DNA of 64,000 bases, taken from assembly GCA_000328365.1 (NCBI GenBank), contig KB311229.1, positions 128,931 through 192,930 on the forward strand. The letters are read 5' to 3'. Below, piece by piece: positions 12,782 to 26,100 of the stretch; the first letter of the stretch is position 1; each line of letters starts with the position of its first letter. The position numbers and the translations under genes were made by a program. The notes below the pieces were generated by a model that did not search any database, was not told the DNA's origin, and saw only the letters and a program-made list of their open reading frames with translations. The stretch is from Capitella teleta (Eukaryota > Annelida > Polychaeta > Capitellidae).

Positions 12782-15700
12782 TCCTATGCGATTTTAAAAT
12801 TGATCAACAGTGACATTTCTGTAGTCAATTTTGGGTCTTTCTTGAAATAGCTGACCCCCCTGGAATAGTACTAAATACCAGGGAGCTATTATACAGATGG
12901 GTTATCCCCCAGTCTTTGTCGCCAGCACGAAGTGATGCGTCACAATCATGCCTACATACAATGCACTATGTATATGTCTAGTAGACACGGAAAGAGGGCA
13001 AAAACGGGCACCTCATAAAAGCAAGTCTGATCGAGCCAATGTGAAAATGTCAGCTTCGCGCCCCTGATGTCAAAAGTCGGGGAGTCCATTACACAATGTG
13101 TCCATTATTTCTTCCCGAAATGGGTCGTCTAAGTGTCCATGTCATGTGTACATATCACAAGCTAGATCAGTGAACATTAGGGCATTTAGTTTACGTATAG
13201 CTGTGCAAATGGGAACCGCTACGCCTAACTGTATATACATTTACACCGAAATGAAACAGAATACATTACAGATGAGCAAACATGAAGATGCCATATCAAA
13301 ATAACACAACTCTTGATACCAAGGAATCTCGAATCACCACAAGAGGTCTCTTGGAATGCTAAGATAGCTGTCTACTTGTGCTCGTGGCGAATTGATAACA
13401 TTAATCAGGCAGTAGTACCTGGACTCCCTACCTCTACCTCGTATATGAGATTCCATTATTACCGATTAACACTTTTCAAAACGCTCACCCAGGCGTCTTT
13501 GCTGTTATCGATGTAGATATTAATCGATAACGATTTACATTTCAAGTCCCGACCTTGATTAAGAAATTCCTCGATTTTGAAGGTGTGAATCGTCTCCCTT
13601 GGCCAGCTTGCAGTTCAGATATGAATCCCTTCGACATATATATACCATGTGGGGAAAGCTTTCCACGCAATTGATCAACAGGGAAGTCTAGTCAACAAAC
13701 CGTCTGATTTAAGAGTAGGATGCTATCTCTGTGGAAACTGTGCACTCCATTATCGATGGGATGCTTTGAAGAATTCCGGATCTGTACAACTTTTGTAGTA
13801 GTCAAAACCGCTGGTAAACATGTCAAAAGCGAGGGTTATGAAATTCTGAATTAACTGTTTCGTTTTAATTGTTCTCCGCTTGATCAGTGGGCACGGATGT
13901 GAATTAACGCAATGTGCTATGCAAACCGCAAATTAATATCATTTTAGGGTATCCATACAATTTTGCTGTTACATCCCCATACAATCAAACTATGATAATT
14001 TTGGGAAACCAAAATACAGAGAAATTGTTTTGTTATCATTTAAAACAAATCTCATACAAATCCATTGGCAATTAAAGAAGTTATGGCTGATTGAAAGCAA
14101 GTTTCCTGGAAGATAAAATATTCTATATTAAATGTCAAGTCAGGTATTAGGTAGATATGGATATCCATCAGTTAAAGCACAGTGTGCACATCCTAATTTC
14201 TAACGTGGTCTTGCATTACGATTCTCTTTATATCCAATAACAAGGCATGAAATATGAGCGAAGTCTGATTATCATATTATAGGATAAAAGAAATCCGGTT
14301 TAGATAAAGCTGATTGTTTTATGGACTGATAGGGGATGACATTGAGGCATGAAGAGGAGGAGGGCTGAATGGGAATGATAAGTTAGTGGAGGGAAGCATG
14401 GACTGCAAAGGAAATGGGAGGAGCATGGTACTGCTTACAGCATTGGTCGAGAGTATCCTCTTAATTGACCCTAATCAACCCCTGGTGTCCATGGAATTAT
14501 TCATCGACTCCAACAACTGTAATCTTAACGATGGAAGCTATAATGATACAACAGGAAATTCAAAGAGGATTTCGCGTGCTGCTTTGTTGAAGAGCTCCCT
14601 GATCACCAATGGTCGATCAGGTCATACAGCCCATCATTAATTACCTGCAATTTAAGTGAATTGCAATTAAGCAACTCGTTCTCATATCTAAATTGACCGT
14701 TTGCTCTGTTGTTGGTTAATTTCTTGATAAACCCAGCACCTGGTGTTTGAATACTTGAAACGGTATATTTGCCATGGCACGGGGAGGTCGTTAGCCAACG
14801 CAGTAAAAGTGCAAACGCCGGTAATAGTTCCTCATTTTGGTGTCTCCTACAAGCTAATTGGGCTCACCTGAATGGCTTCAGTAATTTGAACCACAGCTCA
14901 ATCAAACCTTGTATGTGCCGACCACAATGTAATTGACTGGCGTAATTGCTTTGATCATTTGAAAATTCTCCTTCGTTATTGCTTTGTTGCTTTTGTTTTG
15001 TTCATTCAGAAATAGCAGCAAACCTATAATGAAAGTGGGCTCCATATATTAGTGTTAAGAACAGACATTGGGACTTAGCTCCCATATTTCATCTCCTCAT
15101 ATATCATCGTGATAGATGGTTGTGATGGTGAAGTCTCTTTAAGCTTTATTTCTGTTGCGTATATTGTTTCCAGATTGGTAGATTTGTATCCAATAATTAG
15201 CTTTTTGATGAAGTCCCTTTTTGGTTCGTTTGTTCTCCATTTACTTGTTGTTCTCTTGTTTTGGTCTACTTAAAAAAAAATAATAATAATGGAATCATGG
15301 TATACGATTGAAATGCTCTAATTAATTATCATCATTATTATTAATGAGATGATGATTATTATTACTATTTAGTAATTTATTATTATTTTGTTTTCGTGGC
15401 CAAGTCATTTCCAGTCTTGACTGCTGCTTTCAGTTGTCTCACTCAGTGCATTCTTTGAAGCCGGGTCGGCCCGAACCAGCACCTGATTCGACAATTCCAC
15501 AAGGTCATAGAGGGGATTCAATTGTGAATGCATGTCCATCCCTCTCTCACATAACTAGAAGCGCTCTAATCAATCACGGGAAAGGTTTTTCACCGACACC
15601 CTCAGTGTTGGCTTGATTGCCGCAAACACACCTGCAACCGTACCGACAGATTGATGACGCCTCTGACCTTGCGTGTTAATGCTTTGAGCCACAGAATCAA

Positions 15701-18700
15701 TTATTTGACCCTGCTTGGATTGGCGTCTAGACCCACCTGTATATATGCCAATAAAGGTGCACGCAGGGCATGCCTATCATCTACACAGGGCAACCAGAAT
15801 ATCGAAAGAAGTGCCAATGTCTCTCAGTCTGTATACAACCAGCAATAGTGAAGCCATTTGGACATCTGTTGCCACTAACCAATCAATGCACTCGGACGAC
15901 ACATGCCGCGGGATGCAAGGAAATAATTCAAGCTCATTTACTTCGAGATGATAACAAAAACATGCATCAATCATTCAGTGAACTCACGTCTCCCGAATTA
16001 CAACTACGAATGGAATAAAGCACCATAGAGACCCGCACCTCACACCATTTATATATTACTAATGTGACAGAAAACAATGGACTATTTGAATGTACGTTCT
16101 CGCTATTGAAATTATGATGGAGTGCGGACACGTACCGCATAGTATGTCCCAATGCCACGCTCTAGCTGGCAAAGTCGTTCAGTCATCGTGGATTTCCAGG
16201 AATTCGTGGAACACATGGAAATGGCAGATCCTCATTTCACGGCTGAAGATGAGGGTTATATGGAAATGCGAACATCCAACGGAAAATTGCTGATAGCACT
16301 AACTCGAGGTTTAAAGCATGTAATAGGGGCTTCTTACCAAGGTCATGTGGTGGTGGAGCCCCTCTTGGTGTTGCAACGTGTATTTCAATGGAATATCATG
16401 TACAGCACAAGGCTTTTATGCTGCTCTAAATTTTGACATTTCTCATGGGTTTGAAACTCCATAGTTTGGCTCAGGATGCAGGGAAGGGGGTCCAAGCACC
16501 ATGTGAAGTCCATATTTAGGTGCGGTATAATTGGCTTGCTTGCAAGTGTGGAGTACAGTGCAATGGTGTAATTAAAGATATCGCTGAATTATCAACAACA
16601 CAGAAATTTAAAATGTTCAGCGTTCTACCAAAGCTACTCCAAGTGTTTAATAACGAAGCATCTTTACTCGTCGATCTGCCTAATATAAGCCACGTCTTCT
16701 CCTTCTCATGTTGATAACAATCGCTTTTACTTGACGGAAATGTTTTATTTGTAATTAATGTTTTGTCCACTTTTTGCTGCTTACATCTCTACTAGCTGTG
16801 GTTGGTTATGTATCGCATCGGCATCTCTGTAAGAAGCTTTAATATTATCTGAGGGAACTGACAACCATTGTCCGTCATGATGATGATTATTATTCATTGG
16901 TAATTCTATTTTCTATTCATAAATTAGCACAATTCTCCGCACGATAGAGTTCTAGAGCAATTAAATCTTACCATGTTATTCCCGCGAGGAGAATGAGCCC
17001 CACAAACATAAACAATAAACATTCACAACTTACACAAAACACGAAAACGGCGTTATTCTCAAGAGAATATTCACGCAGTGCATATTAGAAGATGCCACAT
17101 TGGACGTGATATAGAACGGGTCTCAGCCCGGTCGATGCTTGTTTGTTTTTTATTGTTCTCATTTCAGCAATGTCGTGCTGCTTGTCCAACGTGCATGTAA
17201 ACCGATTCAATCGTCAATTATATAACATAAATATCAATATTTTGTAATAACTTTAGGACTTGAGTAGTTATAATATTATAAAACAAAATTTAATAAATTA
17301 TCGTCGAACAAAAAGTGCTGCTGATAGCCTTGAAAGATTGGATACTAGTAGTGTTCATAGACGTGACAATGTCACCACTGTCCCCGCTTGCTGTTTTCTT
17401 GGCTTTCAGAATGTCGGAGGTGTTCGCCGTTTAGCAAGTTTTCTTCGTGATATAATTGCCTATATTACTAATTTGCAGATTATCGCCGCGACCCCAAGCC
17501 TCCGGGTTTCCTTCTTCATACGACATGAACACAAACAAACGACATGAACGTGTCTATGAGGGACATTTTGGCGTGACCACTGAGTTCTGAAGAATTTTGA
17601 TCAGAACTGATTGTACAGTTTGGTGGACTTGAATGAGTTTTTAAGAGTGAGCGTGTGGAATCAGCTCTGTTGACAACTGAAACATAACATCTGAACGAAA
17701 AGAGCTAATTGAAAACAAAGACGGTGCTTTCTTATGGATTGAATAGACACTCGATCTTATAAAGACAATTGCCGATGTTTATCGCGGCTCTCTGGGCTCC
17801 GATTAATGTGAATTTTGACAGGCCAAAATTACTCAACCGGACAGTCAGACCAGCCACAGGGATAGCTGATCATGTTTTATCTTCTCAATTCTTAAATGAG
17901 CCCTCTGACGCAATCAAGGGGCGAAAAATGACCAGAGTTATGTACAATAAGCGAAACAAGGCAAGCAACGTGGTATTGTTGCGAAACGGACATTAGACTG
18001 CGCAATCCACACGCGAGGGTTTTTGACACACATGTACACGAATCGATCGTTTCGTACCAGTATTATGACTTATGAATTCAAGGCGCGAAATAAGACTCGA
18101 CTGACTACTCGCCAATAAGAATTCTCCCTGGAGAGTAAAAATATCAAGAATGGTCGCCAGATGGCGAGTGAAAAATTTAGCTCTCCAATTAAAATGCGAA
18201 GGGCAAATTTTTTGGTCAACCCCAAACAATAGATTTTTTGGTGCTCAATCCACATTTGAAACAAATTAACCCTGTGAGCCCATGCAGGCGTCTAACATCA
18301 GGTGCACCTGTTTGAAGTAGCTGCATGACGCCATGTTGACGCAGATCAGACGAGTTAATTGTGGTGCCACCGTTGTTTTTATAGTATCCATATATTTTCA
18401 AAGTCACGTCTCAGGTATGGTATGTTAAACTGATAGTTAGTCTGAATACTATTGTACATATAGTAGCAATGGTTAAGTATTTCATGAATCGTTGATTCTA
18501 TCATCCACTCACTGACACGACATTCGGAATCGGAAGTTGATCCCAACTCATGCTCCAAGATGAACGTTAACGCGGTTTAGTTAACGCTCGAGTTAACCTA
18601 TTTTGTATCATTCTTTTTAAGATTCTCACTAAGGGTCGATCCAAGGATTGGCGGCTTCGACAAATCTGTGTTTTTGTTTACGTTTGTAATTTTTGTTGTT

Positions 18701-19747
18701 GGCTGTCTTGGCTCACCTAATTCAGAGTGGACACTTGGCCATTGCAACATACCATCCTAACCCAGTAGAGGAAAACACACTTTTAGATTGCAATCAACCG
18801 GTCAAACTGGGTTACTTGGTGCCCCTCAGAAATATTCCAGATTATTGATTTTGTCAGAGGAATCTGAGGGAGAAACAGGATATAATTTCGCTAATTTGAA
18901 GAAAATCCCGGAATAATTGGAAGTCATTCGGATGCCTTCCTGGGACATTACTTATTACTTCGTTGGATAACAACAATAAAAACCGTCCTCGGGAGTGACC
19001 TATGGATCGAGATGTCCAGGATTTGATGCCCGGTAGCGGTCATTTTGGGAAAATACAAATTGGTTGGCAATTTTCTGATTTGATTATGACACGATTGGTT
19101 CTAATCCCGGGCATGAGCTCTTTAAATAAATTGTTTTTCTGCATTATTTCGATATTGGGTGAAAGGATCTGAGAAATAAGTTATCTGCATATTATTTATG
19201 TGATCATTTATGGGGTTCGGTTAGGAAAACAAATGTATAACCTAAAACAGCATGCAATGTTCCATGAAATTATTCTATTTTACTGGGAGATGTCGGAGAG
19301 CAATTTAATGGTTATCGGATGTGAAAATTTCACTTTGCCAATAGATGCAGCACGCTATATATTATGATTATTTGTATTTCGTGTAAATATGCGGATAGTT
19401 CCAATAGCGGTAACGAAAGGATTTTTTTTCCACAATAGGAAGATAGACCCACGTCCTATCTGGTATATCATAGAAAGCTGGTCTACATATCTGTGACTAT
19501 TTCATCCAACGTTGTTTGATCGTATTTCGTACGGTGACATGGGGAATTTTCGCAGTACGCACAAGCCACCGTCAGCATATAAGGGCATTCCGACATCCAA
19601 TATCATCGTGCACACACCCACTGACCACAGTATCAATTTACACCCTTCTTCGTGCATCACAGGGGAATACAACATTCACCATTGAGTAGCATTAGCGCAT
19701 GTAATTCATTATGATAATATATAGCAGACCTTTTGGCACGTAAAGTC

Positions 19748-19785
19748 TTTATACTTTATAAGTCCTAGAGTCCTTTGATGCCTAT
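19748..19785 (+). repeat. 38-bp exact repeat, copy 1
   Basis: It is identical to 21077-21114 over 38 bp (starting TTTATACTTTATAAGTCC). The next six bases also agree except the first. The flanks are unrelated. Confidence 0.85.
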
Positions 19786-21076
19786 TGCTAATAGGCCATT
19801 ATTGCCTCTCGTAAAACGTTTACGTGCATTGCGTAATCATGGAGTATAATTATCAGCGGATCGATATATGTCATTTTCTTGTAAGCACAATGTATCGATG
19901 TTACGATCACAAGAATCATCAAACGCTGCGTATCTGATGGGTGGGTTTGGTAACTAAGAACAGGTAACTGTACTTTGGCAGCAAGTTGCTATTCACTGCA
20001 ATAACATTTATTTGCGTAAGCCACGCTAACGGATGGTCATTTGTTGAGCAAAGGCCCTGTGCAACATTGCGATGCAGTGTACATAATACCCACGGTCACA
20101 AGCTAAGTAGTCAAAATATTGTGTCATTGGTCAATTGTTACCAAGGCAGCGTAAAATTCTTTCACAGTCGTGTGTGTATATATATGCCATCTAAGCTAAA
20201 TATGCTTGGTTTTGATCATTTTTGTGAAGTTGCCGGCTGAAAGAATCCTTAGAATAGGAAAATTGGTGGAACCTGATAGAAATGCAAAGACAGGGCACCG
20301 TTCAAACAGCGAATTTGTGATGCAAACAAGTCGTTTCCTGGCTTCCAATCCTTGTTTTTTACACTAAAAACGAAAGGTCAAGACACCATGCCCCAATCTC
20401 AAATAGTGTTCCCGGCTGTTGCCTCTTAGCCATGCATGTGCGACATTTATCTCCATAACACATGCTGTCAACCTAACCCCCCCCCCCTTCATTCCGCGGC
20501 TGCCTCGTAGTTTTACTATCCTCTGCATCTACAAAAACATATGAAGAGATGACACAGCCACTCCTCGTACATATCCTCTGAAGCGGAAAGCTTTCTCAGA
20601 GCATAGTGTGTAACATAATTCCCATTCTGTTGATGAGATATGCGAGAAACCCTTGGGCGCTCAATTGTCTGTACCCACTACACCACGTGCAGGTGCCATG
20701 CACATCAGTACCAATTCACCTTAATATACCACTCATTGCACAGATTTGCGTACGTGAAGGCCCTTTGCTTGTTTTTACGTGATCCCATTTGCAAGGTGCC
20801 TTCTTTCGTGAGCTCACAATTTCCTCTTGGATCAGTAGATATATGCATATTGGTATTCAAAGTTGGTGTTTAAACAAATCACTTTGTTGATTGCATTGAT
20901 AGTGAGATAAACGTACGTACATGTTCATGTCCACATTTAGTGATTAGTAAATCTCGTATATTGTACCGCTGCACGGTGTTCCATTCACATATCCGTTCAA
21001 TCATTTCTTCGCAAAGACAGTTCTGTACTCATTATAAATATTCCTAAAGCATGCTATACATGTCAGTCTTCAAGTT

Positions 21077-21114
21077 TTTATACTTTATAAGTCCTAGAGT
21101 CCTTTGATGCCTAT
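21077..21114 (+). repeat. 38-bp exact repeat, copy 2
   Basis: Second copy of the 19748-19785 sequence, 1.3 kb away in the same orientation. It may be the conserved part of a dispersed repeat whose flanks have decayed. Confidence 0.85.
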
Positions 21115-22739
21115 AGCTAAATCATCGCTTTTTTTATCCAGGGGTATATCACCTGACGCAGACCCGATCAGCTGAACGGCTAAGTGCAGCCTTAATGGTC
21201 ACCAGCATGAACCCTAGGGAGAAGCGATTCGTTATCTTCTTACCCAATTACAGCCTTAGTTGCAAGATAGCTTTTCAGTTTAACGAGGTGAGCACGAGGC
21301 ATGTGCTGAGGCTTCTTTTGGTAAACAAACCAATAGCATGCATCACATGCCGAGTGACGAGCACGACACGTGCATGCATGGCATATCGGTTTGATTAGTC
21401 GGTATATAACGCTGAGTCAGCCTTTTCCTTCTTCCACTAATATGACGTTAGTGGCCCGGACACAGTGACAGATGAGGGTAGCATATCCTGCACAGGAGAG
21501 GGCCTGGGCATCGATGAATAGAACTTTTCTTGGACATCCGCTCTGTCCTGTGAGACTAGGCTATTCGAGGTTGGAATGCTAAACAGTGGAATGAAGCGGA
21601 GAAAAATAACTGGTCAAGGATCAGGAGCTAAGCATGCGTATAATGATATCAATCTCGTGAATGCATACAATTGTAACCTAACACTTTTGAAAGGTGATTG
21701 CTAAAACATTTGGCTGAGTTTTGCCCCGACAACATCTTTGTGTTTTGTACCTGCTGGGTATAGAAGAGATGCTGTTCTCAAAATCAAAATTACCATGCAC
21801 GATGCACGAGTGAAGAATCCTGATAATATCTGATGTGTGTTTTTTTTTAAATTTTTTTTTTAACCCCACTTCATCTTGAAGTCTTTGATATTGCAATGAA
21901 TACCCATCGTCGATTTTTATGCGTGGAGCTAACAAATATTTCTATCGCATGTCAGATCAACCAGCGATAAATTAAATGAAAAGAAATTGCAATGCTTGCC
22001 TTGCAATTCTTTGGAGACACGCTGTTATTTATGGACCTTTTCTCTCGAGACCATGTTGTAATCATGGTTGTTATTGCAGAAATAACGAAAGTAAATCTCA
22101 ATGGCTTGGCACAGTTAGAAAACATTTGACACACACGGTACTAATCCAGACAACGCCTCAATAGAAGAAATATATTGGCATAATTATTATATCAGATTTA
22201 AAATTAATAGTATAGTGTGTGTGAAAATACAGAACAAGTCAAACTATAGGCCCATTTTGTCAAAGAATTATATATTTATTCCAAATTTGAGCGTTTTTGG
22301 TGCGCCAAAAACATGTACAATGCGAGAATCAAGTGGACAATTAAATGGATAAAATCACAGGCAGCAGTCGGCACGTAAGGGTTTGACGTCTGAGGTGCGA
22401 CTCGCATTTGGTTTTTTTTCTCGTGATTGTCGTGATTTTCTGTTGCTTTGTGTACCCGATGTTAACATTTGAGATGTATATTGTGAGTTGAATAAATAAA
22501 TTTCGATGCTTATGACCATGTTATGGCGAACTGTCAGTGGACCTGGTTTCTTAAGTGAGAATCATAAAGTTGGCGGTACGCGAGGTGGTCACTCTTGAGG
22601 GACGGTGTCCCTCATGGCATATAAAATGAATTAAGCTGGTCTTCATATCTATGGAAAGTTGGAAACAACATTCTGGGTAAATCAATTGCAGATATTGTCT
22701 GGCGACATCAACATAACATTCTGAGTGGCACGATGAGGT

Positions 22740-22774
22740 TATACGGCTCCACCCAACCCACTCAGATGATACGG
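22740..22774 (-). mobile_element. Short SINE 3'-end fragment
   Basis: About 35 bp match the end of the SINE body (ACGGCTCCACCCAACCC, then GATACGG). It lies 60 bp from the full-length copy at 22834 but is separate from it. Confidence 0.6.
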
Positions 22775-22833
22775 AACCCTTGAATTCTACCAACCAAGGC
22801 ACACGCAAAACTATAACGGTTCCAGTGAGCTTG

Positions 22834-23163
22834 AGTGAGTGAGTGATTGGGGTTTTACGGCTCCACCCAACCCGTTCGGGTGATACGGGCGCCAGAACAG
22901 AAGGCCCGGGACCGGGGTTTCCTCCTACTCTTATCGATAAATCCCAAGGGTTCTTTATCCTGCATACCACCATAGACAGTAGTACACAGCGACACGCCTT
23001 GTTACGCAGTTGGACAGCACTGCAGAGTCACCGAAGAATTACAAATGTAATTCACAATCATAACGCCCGTGGCCTGATCGGGTCTCGAACCCGGGACCTT
23101 GACCCCCACGGTCGGCATAGGATTGTAGTCAGCGGTTTAACCCACTGCGCTACCCGGTGCCTC
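22834..23163 (-). mobile_element. tRNA-derived SINE, full length, perfect 13-bp target duplication
   Basis: This is the same family as the copy at 12433, in reverse orientation. The (AGTG)n tail is at the left and the tRNA-like head with its B box at the right. Flanking repeats of TCCAGTGAGCTTG lie at 22821-22833 and 23164-23176. By eye it is very similar to the 12433 copy, so the family has been active recently. Confidence 0.93.
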
Positions 23164-23176
23164 TCCAGTGAGCTTG

Positions 23177-26100
23177 TAAAAATGTATGTGTCACATCGCA
23201 TTTCTGCCTAAACCGAAAACTTCCCTGGTGACCCTCGCAATGAAGGATTATATATATATATGTTTATTCGTTCTTCATTGAACATCAATGTGATTTTGGT
23301 GAAAAAAAAAAAAAAAAAATAAAATAATAATATATCATAATAGATGAACACTTTGAAGAAGCACTTTACCACCTTCACGAAAATAAAAAATAGAAATAAC
23401 AGTCAAAATGAAGAATAAAATTCAATAGCTCATTCCACATAATTAGTAAATTTGACACAATCCTAATCTGGTACCATGTGTGAAAACCATAAGGAAGCCA
23501 TATGAGCTGCAAGTGACATTGAATTTCTGTTTCTATTTCCGTGTTGCTCAATGGAGGTGCATGGGTGGGGTTCTAAAAATTGCATGTGCTTGCATATTCA
23601 ATGATGTCACCACACATATTACAAGGCGCCCAATGGCGAGATGGACAAACTCGAAAGACAAACGGCTAAACCCACCATGGGCGTCTGTCTACGATGAATT
23701 GTCCTAAAAGACATTTGCAATATGACGTCACATAGGGTAATCCTATGGGGCACCGAACACCATTAATGCTAGGAATGTTGAATGCTTCCGAAAAATCACA
23801 GTTTGAAGTGAACATCGAAAGAGAGGACAATTGGCTGCTTAGTGATTAAGACCACTGATTATAAGGGAATGTCAACACCGCGACCGTAGATCCCAGAAAT
23901 GAGGACATAATTGCTATTCCAAAATTATATAGTTATGCAGATATTATTAGATGGATAGCCTAATATAATTATCCGTATTAGTTATACATAGCTAAAGCAC
24001 TGACAACATATATCACAACACAATATCTGTCTTGGGCGATCCAGCCGTGTGTCAGTCCCTGGTGTTATGCCATTCAATGCGGGTGCGTCTTCTCTTAATT
24101 CTTCTTGCCTGGTGGCTCTCCCTCTACATGTATATGCATGGCCGCCAGCACCAGCTTCTTCCTCTCCTCTTCCAATGTGCGTTCTTGGACTGCTTCCTCT
24201 TTCTCACGTCGGCAAGTGTAGTACATCCCTTGGGACTACCGCCGACATGAGAAAGACTACTTGCCGACAAGTAAATCTGGAGTCAAATAACCGAGCTCGA
24301 CTTTGACTCGTCGGATATTTGGTTCCAGATTCACTTGAACATTATCAATTTGAGCATAATCACCTCTTTTACGGGACTTATTTCTTTAGTTATTAACGGT
24401 ATTATTTCGCGAGGGTTTCAAATTTGATTATTGTTGTCCTATTGAAGTGACAGTATATGTAAATTACAGCGCAGCTATTGAATATTATCGGTCTGAAATG
24501 TACTCCATGTCTAGCGGAGAAGATGAGATGGGTGGATAATGAAAAAATAAAGATACAAGAAAGTGAGCTATGTTGATATTTAAAGATCAACCAAAATGCC
24601 CGAGTTTAAGTCAAATTCGCGAAATATATTGTGTAATTGTAAACCAATGCATTAGGCTCCGATGGGTATATTATAGTCAACCAGAAAATCCAGAAAGGAA
24701 TTGCTAGTTTAATAAAATCTCGTACTGTTTACCGAACGTCATACTAAAGAGAACTAAATCATGCCGAACTCGAATACATGTAATATGCACAGAACCTGTA
24801 TTGTATTTGTTGTTAACAAAACAAATAGCTTACTATATCGATATAATAAGAATCGCAAGAACTATGGGCTCAATGTCATTGAGAATGGAACAATTGGTAC
24901 AATATAACAGTTCGATACAATTCAAATACAATTTTTATTATAGGGGCTATTAGCTATTACACTAATAGCCCCTAATAATTATTAGTTATTACACAAATGA
25001 GTCATGTCTTGTGGTGAAGAAGCAATTTTTGGGTCATATCACACGCATATCAGCGGGTATTGTTACATAAATTTCGCTACAGTATGTGGCTCTAAGATAC
25101 AACGTTTTTTCTCATCGCGCAATTTTGCATACATGAAATAGTAATTTGGACTTAATATAATGCTATTATCGCAAATTATTATGCACGATGTTGCTATGAA
25201 ATTAGCACAGTATGTTGCTAACATAGACGTCTTGTAAATGTACAGCATCTAACCTCATTGAGTTGTAATCAATTTGCTCAATGGTCAAGGTCATTGTGGC
25301 AATTAACGTAATTAATTGCATAAATTGAATATCATTTTGAAATGAATAGGGGTACAGTAAAACGTATTATTGTTTTCTTCCCATCATTGGTTCTTTTCAG
25401 CATACCTCCTTTTGCTTTAAATACAGGGAACTTAATGAGGTTTACTCGTATTTTGGCGACCTTCTGATTGGTCGATTCTAATTCCTATCGAACGATTTAT
25501 TTACATCTCATGGTAATATTTTAACCAGAACCTATGATCACAACTAGGTCCTATGAAAAAGCATTTCGCAACTGATAACACGTTTGACGGTTGACATTTA
25601 ACAAATGATGAATACTGATTACTTACTCATAGCTATGAGAGTCAAACAACACCGGAACTGCCACCATAAAGTCATCACAGCAGGTTCAGATAATCTGAGA
25701 TAAGATATTACCAACTTATGATGTCAAAAATATGACGTAAGTACAATATAAATTATACCTGTAAATGTCTTGAGAAAGGCTGATATCACAGACAAAATAA
25801 AGGATCGTAACAGATTGGCCCCAACACGTTGTTCACCAACCTTCGGTAAATGTTTTGCTTTCTGTAGCCGGATGCTGCTCCGAGGAGGATAGCTGCTGTC
25901 ACGACTACAAACGAATGCGGCACCCTGCTCCGCAAGAAGACACACAGCTGTCTGAAAGCCCTAACTGTCGATGTCGTCTGCTTTTGTTGTGTCAACTGCG
26001 CATAGATAAGAACCGCGAGTGGGTAAGAACTACGAATGAATCTGGCGACTTAAACAATCCCGCTGCTGTGGGGGAGTCTATCAGAATTGTTGTATGTGAT

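Larger units (their letters stand above)
12796..22739. other. Intergenic, no gene seen
   Basis: Nearly 10 kb without a supportable gene. The longest ATG frame (16152-16436, plus) has a protein-like stretch but no known domain and no convincing splice sites. The 38-bp repeat pair at 19748 and 21077 is the only structure. Confidence 0.6.

Noticed and set aside
16152-16436. 94-codon plus-strand gene
   Set aside because: Protein-like in part, but there are no recognised motifs and no good splice or promoter context.
22551-22973. 140-codon minus-strand frame
   Set aside because: Much of it is SINE sequence read through.
25786-25995. Membrane-like minus-strand protein
   Set aside because: No in-frame ATG, a stop just upstream, and no homology that I recognise.
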